The position numbers were made by a program, and so were the translations under genes. Below, one piece after another: positions 8,812 through 16,769 of a DNA stretch of 64,000 bases. The notes beneath the pieces were generated by a model that ran no database searches, had not been told where the DNA came from, and was given only the letters and a program-made list of their open reading frames with translations. The DNA lies in assembly GCF_030287445.1 (NCBI RefSeq), contig NZ_JASVWB010000002.1:1612001-1676000 (forward strand), read 5' to 3'. The stretch's first letter is position 1. The number at the start of each line of letters is the position of its first letter. The stretch is from Streptomyces sp. ALI-76-A. Lineage in GTDB: Bacteria > Actinomycetota > Actinomycetes > Streptomycetales > Streptomycetaceae.

Positions 8812-9450
8812 ATGAGCCGGATGTTCAGCGGAGCCGGGCACCGCCCGCGGCTGCGGTTCGACGGCTGGATCGCGGGCGTGGGCACGTCCTCGGGCACGCG
8901 CGTCGTCCTGGGGCACTGGCCGCGGTCGCCGTACGGGCCCTTCAGCGACGTGATGCTGGAACGGGCCGACGGGGAGCGGCTGCTGCTGGCCCCCACCGCG
9001 GAGACGGCGGACTTCGTCAGTGGCACGTATGTCTTCGACGCCGTGCGGGTCGTCCCGGTCGAGGTGGGCGTCGTCGGCGACACCTGGACCGTGACCGCGG
9101 ACTCCCTCGCCCTGCGTTTCACCGCGGGCCGCCGGGGGGTCCTCGGGTTTCTGCTGCGTGCCGTTCCCGGCGCGCTCGCCGGGCGTCCGGCGTGGAGCGC
9201 GCTGACGGACCTTCCCGCCCGGATGCTGATGCCCGGCGTACGGACGCGGGGCAGCGCGGGCTCGGGGCGCCGGGAGTGGTACGGCGCGCGGGACCTGCGG
9301 CCGATCCGCGCGGCGTCGGCCGTCTTCGAGGGCCACGACCTCGGCGGACTGGCACCGGTCGACCCTCCGGTGCGGTTCGGTTTCGGGTCGGTGCCGCGCA
9401 CCCCCGCCCTGACCCGGGTCATCACGACCGTGGCGGCGGCCCCGGCGTGA
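8812..9450 (+). CDS. Conserved hypothetical protein, 212 aa
   Basis: A cytoplasmic-looking protein without membrane helices or signal peptide. It has a beta-rich N-terminus (RLRFDGWIAGVGTSSGTRVV, HWPRSPYGPFSDVMLERADG) and ends in FGFGSVPRTPAL. I do not recognise a named domain, but similar proteins accompany DUF2071 genes in streptomycetes as I remember them. The ATG follows a GGGAGCGAACGG context with a fair ribosome binding site. It is co-directional with its neighbours. Confidence 0.6.
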   Translation: MSRMFSGAGHRPRLRFDGWIAGVGTSSGTRVVLGHWPRSPYGPFSDVMLERADGERLLLAPTAETADFVSGTYVFDAVRVVPVEVGVVGDTWTVTADSLALRFTAGRRGVLGFLLRAVPGALAGRPAWSALTDLPARMLMPGVRTRGSAGSGRREWYGARDLRPIRAASAVFEGHDLGGLAPVDPPVRFGFGSVPRTPALTRVITTVAAAPA

Positions 9451-9499
9451 GGAGATCCGGCGTGCGGGTACCCGGCGGGCCACACGGAGGGACGGTCTC

Positions 9500-9904
9500 A
9501 TGGGACGAGCGAGAACACCGGAACCGGCGGACGTGCTGACGGTGGCGCAGGGCGCCTTCAACGTCGTGGGCGGGTTGTGGCCGCTGCTGCATCTGCGCAG
9601 CTTCGAGTGGGTCTTCGGGCCGAAGACCGACGTGTGGCTCCAGAGGACGACGGGCGGGCTGCTGGTCTCCGCCGGGCTCGCCCAGCTCGCCGCGGCCGAG
9701 GACCCGCAGGGCCCGGCACACGCCCGCCGCATCGGTCTGGGCACCGCCCTGACCCTGCTGGCCATCGATCTGGTCTATGTGCCCAAGGGACGGATCCGGC
9801 CGACGTATCTGCTCGATGCCGCGATGCAGACCGGGTGGATCACGGCGTGGCTGCGGTCCCCCGCCGTGCGGAGCACCAGGGCGGCGAGGAGCGGCAAGCG
9901 GTGA
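9500..9904 (+). CDS. Small hypothetical membrane-associated protein
   Basis: This 134-residue protein has about three hydrophobic stretches: AFNVVGGLWPLLHL, GGLLVSAGLAQLAA and GTALTLLAIDLVYV. This suggests a small polytopic membrane protein. The ATG has CGGAGGGA about 7 bases upstream. No family name comes to mind. A GCGT-N17-GGGTAC sequence at 9445-9471 is one base too long in the spacer for a sigma-B promoter, but lies in the right place. Confidence 0.6.
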   Translation: MGRARTPEPADVLTVAQGAFNVVGGLWPLLHLRSFEWVFGPKTDVWLQRTTGGLLVSAGLAQLAAAEDPQGPAHARRIGLGTALTLLAIDLVYVPKGRIRPTYLLDAAMQTGWITAWLRSPAVRSTRAARSGKR

Positions 9905-10057
9905 GCGGCCGGCCCCGTGCCCGAGCGCCCCGGGAGGCACCCGCACCACCGCCGCGACCGGAGCGCTCTCGGCCACGCACGACGACACCACACCACCGCA
10001 CCCCCGACGACGTACCACGGACCACGGATCATCGAGCACCCGACAAGGAGCCCAGCC

Positions 10058-10315
10058 ATGAGCGAGCAGACCCCTTCCCAGGCGGAGGGCGAGCGGGAGC
10101 AGGACACCGCGCCGGACCAGGAGCGGGAGGGAGCGCCCGCTCATCGTGACGTGCCCCGGACGACGCCTCCGCAGGCGGAGGGCGAGGGCACCGACGGCGA
10201 CGCGACCGACGGCTACGCGACCGACAACCAGGCCAACCAGGACGACAAGAACGACAAGAACGACAAGGACGAGGAGAGGAGCAAGGCGTGGGAGAGCGGC
10301 TGGTCCGGTCCGTGA
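10058..10315 (+). CDS. Small acidic SQAEG-motif peptide (85 aa), unknown function
   Basis: A low-complexity, highly charged protein. It begins MSEQTPSQAEGE, has a second PPQAEGEG, and carries a run of DKN repeats near residue 68. AAGGAG lies 7 bases before the ATG, so translation is well supported. A 55-residue relative at 34734 shares the TPSQAEGE opening and a second SQAEGD. Such composition suggests an intrinsically disordered protein, perhaps a hydrophilin-like desiccation or stress protein (inference). It overlaps the next gene by 28 bases. Confidence 0.65.
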   Translation: MSEQTPSQAEGEREQDTAPDQEREGAPAHRDVPRTTPPQAEGEGTDGDATDGYATDNQANQDDKNDKNDKDEERSKAWESGWSGP

Positions 10316-11091
10316 GCGGCGTCGCGACGCCGCCCGCCGACGCCCCGGTCGCCGGAGAGCGGCGACCGCGGAGGACGACAGGGCCCCGGCCGATCGCCGC
10401 GGTCGAGGCGGGCTTCCGCCGGCTGGCCCGGCTGCGCGCGGCCCCCGCCCTGCATCCGGACGGGCTGACGTGCACGGCCGAGCTGGAGGTCTGGGACGAC
10501 GGGGCCGGACCGTGGGGTGCGGCATGGCTGGACACGCCCGCGCGGTACGCCGCCACGGTGCGCCTCTCCCGAGCGGCCGGCCTGCCCCGCCGACTGCCCG
10601 ACGGGCTCGGGCTCGCCGTGCGGGTGGAGGACGCCGAGGGCCCCGGCCGCCCGGTCGACCTGCTGCTCACCAGCAGCGGCCGGGGCAGGCTCACCCGCCG
10701 TCTGCCGCGGTTGCGCGCCGACGCGCTGGGCGGCCCGTACTCCAGCCTGCTCTCCTACCGGGTGGGGGGCCGCGACCGCGTTCTGGCCGCCTTTCCCCGC
10801 CGCGCCGGCCGGGCGCCGGTGCACGGCGATCCCGCGAGTCTGACCCGGGCCCTGGCCGCCGGGCCGCTCGCCTTCGACCTGTGTGCCCAGGAGTCCGGCC
10901 GGACCTGGCGAGCGTTCGCCGTCCTGACGGTCCGCGCTCCCCTGTCCGTGGCCCAGGACGAGAGCCTGGACTTCGACATCTACACGCACAGCGGCACCGG
11001 GTTCACCCCCGGCAGCACCCTGGCCGCGACCCGCCGCGCCGCCTACCGCGGTTCCCGCGCCGGCCGTCGGGAGGGATCCCGGGACAGCTGA
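10288..11091 (+). CDS. Catalase-fold-like conserved protein, no catalytic assignment
   Basis: This 267-residue protein has a pattern (ARYAATVRLSRAAGLPRRLP, DGLGLAVRVED, DLLLTSSGRG, PYSSLLSYRVGG) that I associate with actinobacterial proteins distantly related to the catalase barrel. I do not see the haem-coordinating Tyr motif of real catalases. Databases sometimes call the group phosphodiesterase, for which I see no motif. The GTG at 10288 has GAGGAGAGG upstream and overlaps the SQAEG gene, so the two are probably coupled. Its end overlaps the convergent CtaG-like gene by 49 bases. Confidence 0.6.
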   Translation: MGERLVRSVSGVATPPADAPVAGERRPRRTTGPRPIAAVEAGFRRLARLRAAPALHPDGLTCTAELEVWDDGAGPWGAAWLDTPARYAATVRLSRAAGLPRRLPDGLGLAVRVEDAEGPGRPVDLLLTSSGRGRLTRRLPRLRADALGGPYSSLLSYRVGGRDRVLAAFPRRAGRAPVHGDPASLTRALAAGPLAFDLCAQESGRTWRAFAVLTVRAPLSVAQDESLDFDIYTHSGTGFTPGSTLAATRRAAYRGSRAGRREGSRDS

Positions 11092-12011
11092 GCCGGGCCT
11101 CCTGTGCCGCGTGCCGCGCGCCCCGCGCCGAGGACCGTGGGGACGGAACGGTCGAGACCTGCCACCGAGGGCCGGGAAGCCGAACGGTCACCAGGCGAAC
11201 GGTCATGAGGCGCCCTCAGGTGGCGGGCGTGGGCGCGGCCGGTGGCGGCGTACCACTGGGCGGCCAGCGTGACGGCCAGGGCGAGCTCGACCAGGTCACC
11301 GCCGTAGTACATGAGTTGGGCGCCGGTGTGCAGGTCCCCGGGGGTGAAGGCGGTACCGGGCGGCGGTGTGGCGTACAGGCTCTTGGCGAGAACCGCGTGG
11401 AGGGTGCCGGCGCCCAGCAGGGTGGTGGCGCGCACGGCGAGGTTCCAGCGGCGGCGCACCGGATCGAGTTGGCAGACCGCGAAGGTGAACCAGAGGCCGG
11501 CGACCGTCACGTGCGCGTGCACCAGGGCGTACGGCAGCGGCTGGTAGTGCGTGGCGGCGAAGATCCCGGTGCGGTACAGCAGCCACAGGCCGCCGACGTC
11601 CACCAGGGCCGCCAGCGCCGGGAACAGCAGGAGGCGGGCGGGCCGTGCGTGCGCCGTCGCCAGCAGGCCCCGTCGCAGCCGGCCGGGCGGCAGGGTGCGC
11701 AGGCCCAGGGTGAGGGGACGGGCCAGGACCAGGAGCAGCGGGGCCGCCATCCCGGCGACCAGGTGCCGGGTCATGTGCGCGGTGAACGGTCCGCCCGGCG
11801 GGTCGGCGAGCATCGCCCAGGCCAGCGCGCCGCTCCCGGCGGTGAAGGACACGTCCCGCAGCCGGGGCCAGGTGTCCCCGCGCCGACGCAGGCGGTGGGC
11901 GGCCAGCAGGTACCCGACCGCCGCCAGGACCGCGGCCGTCGCGACGGACGCCCCCGCCAGGTCTGCCCAGCCCACGCCGGCGGAGACCGGGTGGACGTGG
12001 GCCCGCGTCAC
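11043..12011 (-). CDS. CtaG-family (caa3-type) cytochrome c oxidase assembly-like membrane protein
   Basis: This 322-residue protein has about seven membrane helices. CtaG-family features are FTAHMTRHLVAGMAAPLLLV (His in helix), ALVHAHVTVAGLWFTFAVCQ, and GDLHTGAQLMYYGGDLVELA near the C-terminus. Relatives take part in copper delivery and cytochrome oxidase assembly. The last 60 residues after the final helix are Arg-rich and look like a tail running into the convergent gene. The GTG start at 12011 overlaps the stop of the upstream DUF2243 gene by 4 bases, so the two are translationally coupled. Confidence 0.8.
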   Translation of the reverse strand: MTRAHVHPVSAGVGWADLAGASVATAAVLAAVGYLLAAHRLRRRGDTWPRLRDVSFTAGSGALAWAMLADPPGGPFTAHMTRHLVAGMAAPLLLVLARPLTLGLRTLPPGRLRRGLLATAHARPARLLLFPALAALVDVGGLWLLYRTGIFAATHYQPLPYALVHAHVTVAGLWFTFAVCQLDPVRRRWNLAVRATTLLGAGTLHAVLAKSLYATPPPGTAFTPGDLHTGAQLMYYGGDLVELALAVTLAAQWYAATGRAHARHLRAPHDRSPGDRSASRPSVAGLDRSVPTVLGAGRAARGTGGPAQLSRDPSRRPAREPR

Positions 12012-12499
12012 GTCGTCGGCTCCGTCCGGGCGCGGCGGGCCGCGCGCGCGAACAGGGCGCAGCCGATGAGCAGCAGCGCGAGGCCGCCGAGGTTCCAGGC
12101 CCAGTCGTAAGGGGTCACGTCCACCCCGTAGCGGATCTGGTGCACGCGCAGCAGCTTGTGGTCCACGATCCCGTCGAAGAGCTGGAACGCGCCCAGGCCG
12201 AGGAAGAAGCCCGCCCGGGCGTGGGCGGCGGCCAGGACCCGCCGGCGGCGCAGGTCTGCGTAGAGGAAGAACCCGGCGACGAGCGCGAGGAGTTCGGCGG
12301 TGTGCAGCAGACCGTCGGAGAAGAGGCCCACCTTGGTGGTGGAACGGTCGTAGAAGTGGTGCCAGCCCAGCAGTTGGTGGAAGACGATCTCGTCGGTCCC
12401 GGCCATGACCGCCATGCCGATCAGGGCGCACACGGCCAGGGACCTCCGGGTCTCCGGACGCGGAACGGAGTCGGTCCGGGCGGAGGCTGAAGCACTCAT
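12008..12499 (-). CDS. DUF2243 membrane protein
   Basis: This 163-residue protein has four helices. Conserved blocks are DEIVFHQLLGWHHFYD, GLFSDGLLHTAELLAL, FDGIVDHKLLRVHQIRY and YDWAWNLGGLALLL. These His-rich pairs are typical of DUF2243, which commonly sits beside CtaG-like genes. The conserved histidines at helix ends suggest metal (copper or haem) handling, but this is inference. ATG 12499 has GGAAGGCGAG upstream. It probably forms a two-gene unit with the CtaG-like gene. Confidence 0.8.
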   Translation of the reverse strand: MSASASARTDSVPRPETRRSLAVCALIGMAVMAGTDEIVFHQLLGWHHFYDRSTTKVGLFSDGLLHTAELLALVAGFFLYADLRRRRVLAAAHARAGFFLGLGAFQLFDGIVDHKLLRVHQIRYGVDVTPYDWAWNLGGLALLLIGCALFARAARRARTEPTT

Positions 12500-12570
12500 G
12501 CGGGCGGTCTCGCCTTCCTTCCTGGGCGTCCGGCGGCCGCCGGACCCACGGTTGCTCGGGGCCCCGGTCC

Positions 12571-14034
12571 TCAGTGCCGTGCCACCACGCGCAGCGTCCG
12601 GACGGACGGGTCGGACGCGTCCGGGATCAGGACGCCGTGCTCGACGCCGCTGCGCAGGTAGTCGAGGACCTCGTCGGTGATCACTTCTCCGGGGGCGATC
12701 GCGGGCACGCCCGGAGGGTAGGGGCTGATCATCTCCGCGGCGATCCGTCCCGCGGCGCGCTCGGCCGGCACGTGGTCGGCCTCGGCGAAGAACGCCTCGC
12801 GCGGCAGCATGGCCTGCTCCAGCTCCAGGGCGGACGGCTCCGGCAGGTGGACCGGCGGCTGACGTTCGATGGAGTCGGCGCCTTCGGCGAGGGCGCGCAG
12901 GGCGTCCAGCAGGACCTTCTCGGTCTCGTCGTCGTCGGCGTGGGTGATCGAGGCGCTGATCCGGCAGGTGTCGGAGCCGCCGACGTCCACGTGCCGGTGG
13001 GTCCGCAGCCACTCGGCGGCCTGCATACCGCTGATGCCGAGTTCCCGTACGTCGATCACCAGTTTCAGCGGGTCGTAGGAGGCGGCGAGCCCCTCCTCGA
13101 CGACCTCCTGGCCCATGGGCCGCAGTCCGGGCAGGTCACCGGCCGCGGCCCGGATCCGCTGCGCGCGGTGCAGCGCGGCGTCGAGGAGCGCGTGCCCCTG
13201 CTCGACCATCTGGCGGCGCCAGCCGTCGAGGGTCGCGTACACCAGGGACGAGGCGCTGGTCGTGCCGAGCAGGTCCTCCCGCTGCTTGAGCGCCTCCGGC
13301 GACACCCGGTCGTACTGGAGGTGGAAGACGGAGCTCTGCTCGATGGCGCTGCCCATCTTGTGGACGCTGGTGACCACCAGGTCCGCCTCGGCGTCCATGC
13401 CCCAGGCGGGCAGCCCCGGGTGGAACGGCAGGTGCGCGCCCCACGCCTCGTCGACGATGAGCGGGACGTCGAACTCGTGGCACACCCGGGCCACGCCCTT
13501 GATGTCGGCGCAGGTCCCCCAGTCGGTGGGTGTGATCAGGAGCATGCCCTTGGCGTCGGGGTGCTCCTGGAGGCGGCGGCGTACGTCGTCGGGCTCCGGC
13601 GGGTGCGCCAGGTGCCGTTCGCCGTCGAACTTCGGGTGGACCCAGATCGGCTCGACCCCGTTGACGACGACGCCGGCGATCACGGCCTTGTGCGCGTTAC
13701 GGGAGAGCAGCAGCTTCTCGCCGGGGCCGGCCACGGCCAGCATGGCGGTCTTCACCGACAGGGAACTGCCGCACGTGGAGAAGAACGCCTGGTCGGCGCC
13801 GACCGCGTCGGCCATCAGCTCCTGGGCCCGGCTGAGCACGCCCTGGGACTGACGGCGGTCGTCCAGCCCGTTGAGGGACAGGACGTCCGAGCGGAACACA
13901 TCGAGCCCGACGATCTCCGCCACCCGCGGGTCCGCGCCGCGGCCCTGCCGGTGCCTGGGCGGGCCGTAGACCGTGTCTCCACGACGCCGGAACTCCTGCA
14001 ACGCCTCCAGCACCGGGACCCGCGAGTGATCCAT
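12571..14034 (-). CDS. PLP-dependent Orn/Lys/Arg-type decarboxylase
   Basis: This 487-residue fold-type-I enzyme has a major domain with FFSTCGSSLSVKTAML, SRNAHKAVIAG, LLITPTDWGTCADI, the VDEAWGAHLPFHP block carrying the PLP Asp, and the Schiff-base Lys in TSVHKMGSAIEQSS. The C-terminal domain ends AEMISPYPPGVPAIAPGE, as in the group III decarboxylases of Orn, Lys and Arg. The product would be a polyamine such as putrescine, cadaverine or agmatine. ATG 14034 was chosen because GGAGG lies 6 bases upstream. Which amino acid is used cannot be told from sequence alone. Confidence 0.82.
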   Translation of the reverse strand: MDHSRVPVLEALQEFRRRGDTVYGPPRHRQGRGADPRVAEIVGLDVFRSDVLSLNGLDDRRQSQGVLSRAQELMADAVGADQAFFSTCGSSLSVKTAMLAVAGPGEKLLLSRNAHKAVIAGVVVNGVEPIWVHPKFDGERHLAHPPEPDDVRRRLQEHPDAKGMLLITPTDWGTCADIKGVARVCHEFDVPLIVDEAWGAHLPFHPGLPAWGMDAEADLVVTSVHKMGSAIEQSSVFHLQYDRVSPEALKQREDLLGTTSASSLVYATLDGWRRQMVEQGHALLDAALHRAQRIRAAAGDLPGLRPMGQEVVEEGLAASYDPLKLVIDVRELGISGMQAAEWLRTHRHVDVGGSDTCRISASITHADDDETEKVLLDALRALAEGADSIERQPPVHLPEPSALELEQAMLPREAFFAEADHVPAERAAGRIAAEMISPYPPGVPAIAPGEVITDEVLDYLRSGVEHGVLIPDASDPSVRTLRVVARH

Positions 14035-14071
14035 CGTTTCCTCCACGTGTGGTTCTCCGCCCCTGTGGCGT

Positions 14072-14110
14072 CCGTGGGCCCGGACCGGGGCAACCGGTCC
14101 GGGCCCACGG
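14072..14110 (-). terminator. Strong hairpin terminator after the SPW-repeat gene
   Basis: A 17-bp perfect stem (14072-14088 with 14094-14110) closes on a 5-base loop. It lies between the SPW gene and the downstream decarboxylase gene on the same strand, so the two are probably transcribed separately. Confidence 0.7.
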
Positions 14111-14160
14111 GATGCGGGCGTCGCTCGGGGCCGTACGCGAGCCGCCTCGGTGCGCCGGCC

Positions 14161-14625
14161 CTACCGGGCGGACGTACCGGACCGCGACGACCGCCGCTCG
14201 CTCGCGACGGCGCTGGCGGCCAGGCCCAGCAGCAGGCCGACGGCCCCGACGATGACGTTGTTCCAGATGGTCCTGGTGGTGCTGACGTCACCGGAGACCG
14301 CCCATGGCGCGATGATGGTCCACGCTCCCAGTGCGCAGGCCGCCCACGCCATGCTGTGGGTGCGCTCGTAGGCGCGGCCGAAGCCTCCGCTCATCAACAG
14401 CGCGTAGGAGATACCGACGATGAGGTTGTTGACCGCCAGGACGGTCAGGTTGTTGAACCCCGCGATCCACGGGGAGGCCGCCAGGTACACGCCGGTGAGG
14501 AAGGCCAGCGCCTCGATGGCCTGCGCCCTGGGCGTACTGGTGGCGCGCTCCGCCATCTCGTGACGGTTGCGCATGGCGACGATGTCGGGATGGGTTTCCA
14601 TCGACGACCTGGGAGAGGTTGTCAC
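14161..14625 (-). CDS. SPW-repeat integral membrane protein
   Basis: This protein of about 154 residues has four membrane helices and two SPW-type repeats: GVYLAASPWIAGFNNLTVLA and, degenerate, GAWTIIAPWAVSGD, each followed by an N-rich turn and VNNLIVG or WNNVIVG. The family is common in actinobacteria and of unknown function. I prefer GTG 14625, about 8 bases after GGAGGTG; ATG 14631 is too close to that site. A GGGTAC element lies about 48 bases upstream. Confidence 0.78.
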   Translation of the reverse strand: MTTSPRSSMETHPDIVAMRNRHEMAERATSTPRAQAIEALAFLTGVYLAASPWIAGFNNLTVLAVNNLIVGISYALLMSGGFGRAYERTHSMAWAACALGAWTIIAPWAVSGDVSTTRTIWNNVIVGAVGLLLGLAASAVASERRSSRSGTSAR

Positions 14626-14672
14626 TCCCATCACCTCCGGGAAGTTCCGGCCGGGTCTGTGGAGTCCCACGA

Positions 14673-14699
14673 GTACCCCTGTGGCCGGGCGATCGAACC
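14673..14699 (-). promoter_or_regulatory. Near-match to a sigma-B-type promoter upstream of the SPW gene
   Basis: Read on the minus strand: GGTT, a 17-base spacer, then GGGTAC (its complement GTACCC occupies 14673-14678). The spacer is one base longer than the published 14-16 range, so this is a weaker candidate than those at 5722, 14806 and 34097. Confidence 0.35.
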
Positions 14700-14790
14700 G
14701 TCCCGGCCGTGTTCCGTCCGGCCCGTTTCGGGTGCGCCCGTGTTCGGGCGCGCCTGTGGTCCGTCGCGCCTGTGTTCCGTCCCGCCGCGG
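14700..14790. repeat. Degenerate short repeats in an intergenic region
   Basis: Variants of a GTGTTCCGTCC-type word occur three or four times here, each followed by a CGCGCC or CCGCC run. The repeats are imperfect. No function is visible. Confidence 0.35.
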
Positions 14791-14805
14791 GCGCGCGCGG
14801 CGCAG

Positions 14806-14831
14806 GCTTCACGGCGTGTGCCGCGGGGTAC
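14806..14831 (+). promoter_or_regulatory. Candidate sigma-B-type promoter of the 102-aa protein gene
   Basis: GCTT at 14806-14809, a 16-base spacer and GGGTAC at 14826-14831 fit GNNT-N14-16-GGGTAY. The start codon follows 10 bases after the -10 element. The mRNA leader would be very short or absent, which agrees with the lack of a clear ribosome binding site. Confidence 0.5.
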
Positions 14832-14841
14832 CCGGCGCGCC

Positions 14842-15150
14842 ATGGGACGCGTCAAGCAGTACACCGTCGCCGCCTCCGGACAGTGGACCGACGAGGAGGA
14901 GGGCCGGCGTCGGCTGCCCGCCGGCGAGGTCCACGCCTGGGAGCAGGGCATGAACCAGACCGTCTGCGGTCTGTCCCTCAGCCGCTCCCGGCTGATCCGT
15001 TTCCCGCACGTCACGTGGCTGGACACGGTCCCGGAATCAGGCGGGGCCGCGGACCGGGTACAGCGCCGGTGCCCGCGCTGCGCCTCCGTCGCCGGACACC
15101 GTGGTACGGACGCCCGCCCGAGGTGGCACCGCGTCAACCCCCGGCCCTGA
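14842..15150 (+). CDS. Small conserved actinobacterial protein, 102 aa
   Basis: The protein opens MGRVKQYTVAASGQWTDEEE and continues with AWEQGMNQTVCGLSLSRS, a pattern I recognise from many streptomycete hypothetical proteins. A C-terminal CPRC pair together with the earlier Cys could bind zinc. No membrane segment is seen. The ATG at 14842 has only a weak upstream purine run. The close GGGTAC element suggests a short-leader stress transcript. Confidence 0.65.
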   Translation: MGRVKQYTVAASGQWTDEEEGRRRLPAGEVHAWEQGMNQTVCGLSLSRSRLIRFPHVTWLDTVPESGGAADRVQRRCPRCASVAGHRGTDARPRWHRVNPRP

Positions 15151-15237
15151 GCCGCTCGTTGCCCGCCGGGCCGGGCGGCGGGCTGATCCGGGGGCGCCGC
15201 GGGACGGGCCCGGAAGCACAGGAAGGGAAACGATCCG

Positions 15238-15483
15238 ATGATCACTGGTGATCATGTGCGTGAACTGCTGAACCGTGCGGACGACGCCGTACTGGTGCTG
15301 GTCGGCGGCCGGGCCGAGGTGGTCGCGGCGCCGGAACTGGACTCGGAGGACTGGCGCGGCGCGCTGACCGTCGTGACCGGCCGGGATCTGCGGCAACGCC
15401 TGGCGGCAGCCCCGTCGGCGGCCGGCGATCCCGACGCGGTGGCGGCCACCCTCGACGCCACGGTGCGGCAACAGGGCGGCTGA
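15238..15483 (+). CDS. Small hypothetical protein, 81 aa
   Basis: A soluble 81-residue protein beginning MITGDHVRELLNRADDAVLV, with GRAEVVAAPEL and VVTGRDLRQRL. AGGAAGGGA lies about 8 bases before the ATG, so expression is likely. The same layout is seen in small actinobacterial hypotheticals. No domain assigned. A strong hairpin follows its stop. Confidence 0.6.
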   Translation: MITGDHVRELLNRADDAVLVLVGGRAEVVAAPELDSEDWRGALTVVTGRDLRQRLAAAPSAAGDPDAVAATLDATVRQQGG

Positions 15484-15536
15484 GAGCAACCGGCTGAGAG
15501 CAAGGGGAAGACACCGTCACCGGGGGTACCGCACAG

Positions 15537-15585
15537 CGCGCGGCGAGGCGCCCGAGGTCCTTGGCCTCGGGCGCCTCGCCGCGCG
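15537..15585. terminator. 21-bp perfect hairpin between convergent genes
   Basis: Arms 15537-15557 and 15565-15585 are perfectly complementary with a 7-base loop. It lies 53 bases after one stop and about 105 bases before the end of the opposing SDR gene, so it can serve both directions. This is the longest perfect stem I found in the window. Confidence 0.8.
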
Positions 15586-15690
15586 TGGGGGCCGCCGTCG
15601 CGCGATTCGCCGAACAACCGGACGCCGGAGGCCGGATATCGACCATCGACTGCCGTACGGCGAACCGCCCGACTCTCACGAGGGTGCGGG

Positions 15691-16680
15691 TCAGGCGCCG
15701 ACCCGGCCGTGGCTCATCCGGCGGCCGGCGGTCACGGCCGCTCCCGCCAGCGCGGCGGCGACGGCCGTCCTGCGCATCGCGGTACGCCGCCGTCCGCCCC
15801 AGCCGCCGTGCACGGCGCCCTCACCGGGAGCCGGCACGTGCAGCGCTCCGTGCGTGTGCGGGGCCTCCTGGCCGTGATCGAGATGGCTCTTGTCCGTCTG
15901 CCGTGCCATGACCCGTTCGGCGCGCCCCGGTGCCTTCCGGGCCTGCCGTACGAGGGCCTTGCCGGCGGGGCCGACCACGACCTCCCGCTGCGGGTGCCGG
16001 ACGACGTCCACGACTGCCTTGGCCACCCGTTCGGGGCTGTAGACCGGTGGCATGGCGACCACCTTGCGCCTGGTGTAGTTGGCCGCCTGCTCGAAGTGCG
16101 GGGTGTCGATGGTCGCGGGCATCACGGTGCACACATGGATGCCCTTCACCCCCTCCACCCGCAGCTGCTGCCGAAGGCTCGATCCAAGGCCCTGCACGGC
16201 GTGCTTCGACATGCTGTACGGGTGGCTGTACGGCTGGGAGACGGCACCCGCGATCGACGAGATGTTGACCAGCGTGCCCGTCCCCTGCTGCCGCATCACC
16301 CGCAGAGCCGCCCGCGCCCCGTGCACGTAGCCCATCACGTTGACGTCCAGGACCTTGCGGAAGTCCTCCAGCGGCACGTCCTCGAAACGGCCGAAGGCGT
16401 TGACGGCCGCGTTGTTCACCCAGACGTCGATCCGGCCGAACTCCTGCACGGCGCGCTCCGCCAGGTCGTCGACCGCCTTCACGTCCGTCGTGTCGGTCGG
16501 CACGACCAGCGTCCGTGCCCCGCTGTGCTTGGCGCACTCCTCGGCGGTCGCCTCCAGCGCCTCCTCGCGGCGCGCGGCCAGCACCACGGCGCATCCCTTG
16601 CGGGCGAACGCCTCGGCCGTGGCGCGTCCGATTCCGCTGGACGCCCCGGTCACCACCACCACCTGATTACGCAACCGCAT
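15691..16680 (-). CDS. Short-chain dehydrogenase/reductase with membrane-associated C-terminus
   Basis: This 329-residue SDR has the classical TGASSGIG cofactor loop at about residues 11-18, NNAAVN, and SSIAG followed by the catalytic Y-x3-K in YSMSKHAVQG. It would use NAD(P)H to reduce or oxidise an unknown alcohol or carbonyl. After the domain (about residue 250) there is an extension of about 80 residues, His-rich and then hydrophobic (TAVAAALAGAAVTAG), that could anchor it to the membrane. GAGGAGGT precedes ATG 16680. The gene is separated from the phosphatase upstream by 89 bases, where a GGGTAC is present without a fitting -35. Confidence 0.82.
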   Translation of the reverse strand: MRLRNQVVVVTGASSGIGRATAEAFARKGCAVVLAARREEALEATAEECAKHSGARTLVVPTDTTDVKAVDDLAERAVQEFGRIDVWVNNAAVNAFGRFEDVPLEDFRKVLDVNVMGYVHGARAALRVMRQQGTGTLVNISSIAGAVSQPYSHPYSMSKHAVQGLGSSLRQQLRVEGVKGIHVCTVMPATIDTPHFEQAANYTRRKVVAMPPVYSPERVAKAVVDVVRHPQREVVVGPAGKALVRQARKAPGRAERVMARQTDKSHLDHGQEAPHTHGALHVPAPGEGAVHGGWGGRRRTAMRRTAVAAALAGAAVTAGRRMSHGRVGA

Positions 16681-16769
16681 CCCGTACCTCCTCTGATCCG
16701 GCGGAGCCGGACGCTCGTGTCCGCCTCCGCGACGGACGAGTACCCGGCACCGCCGAGTCATCTCGGCTG

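Noticed and set aside
10231-10290. Short tandem GACAAGAAC repeats considered as a CRISPR-like or satellite array
   Set aside because: They are in-frame codon repeats (DKN) within the small SQAEG peptide gene; no spacers of constant length.
10288-11091. Calling this protein a catalase
   Set aside because: Fold-level resemblance only; the haem-ligand Tyr motif and distal His context of catalases are not visible.
12574-14841. Long plus-strand open frame opposite the decarboxylase
   Set aside because: Only the last 102 codons (from 14842) look like a real protein; the rest mirrors the decarboxylase gene.
16681-16769. Sigma-B promoter before the SDR gene
   Set aside because: A GGGTAC is present on the minus strand but no GNNT lies 14-16 bases upstream of it.
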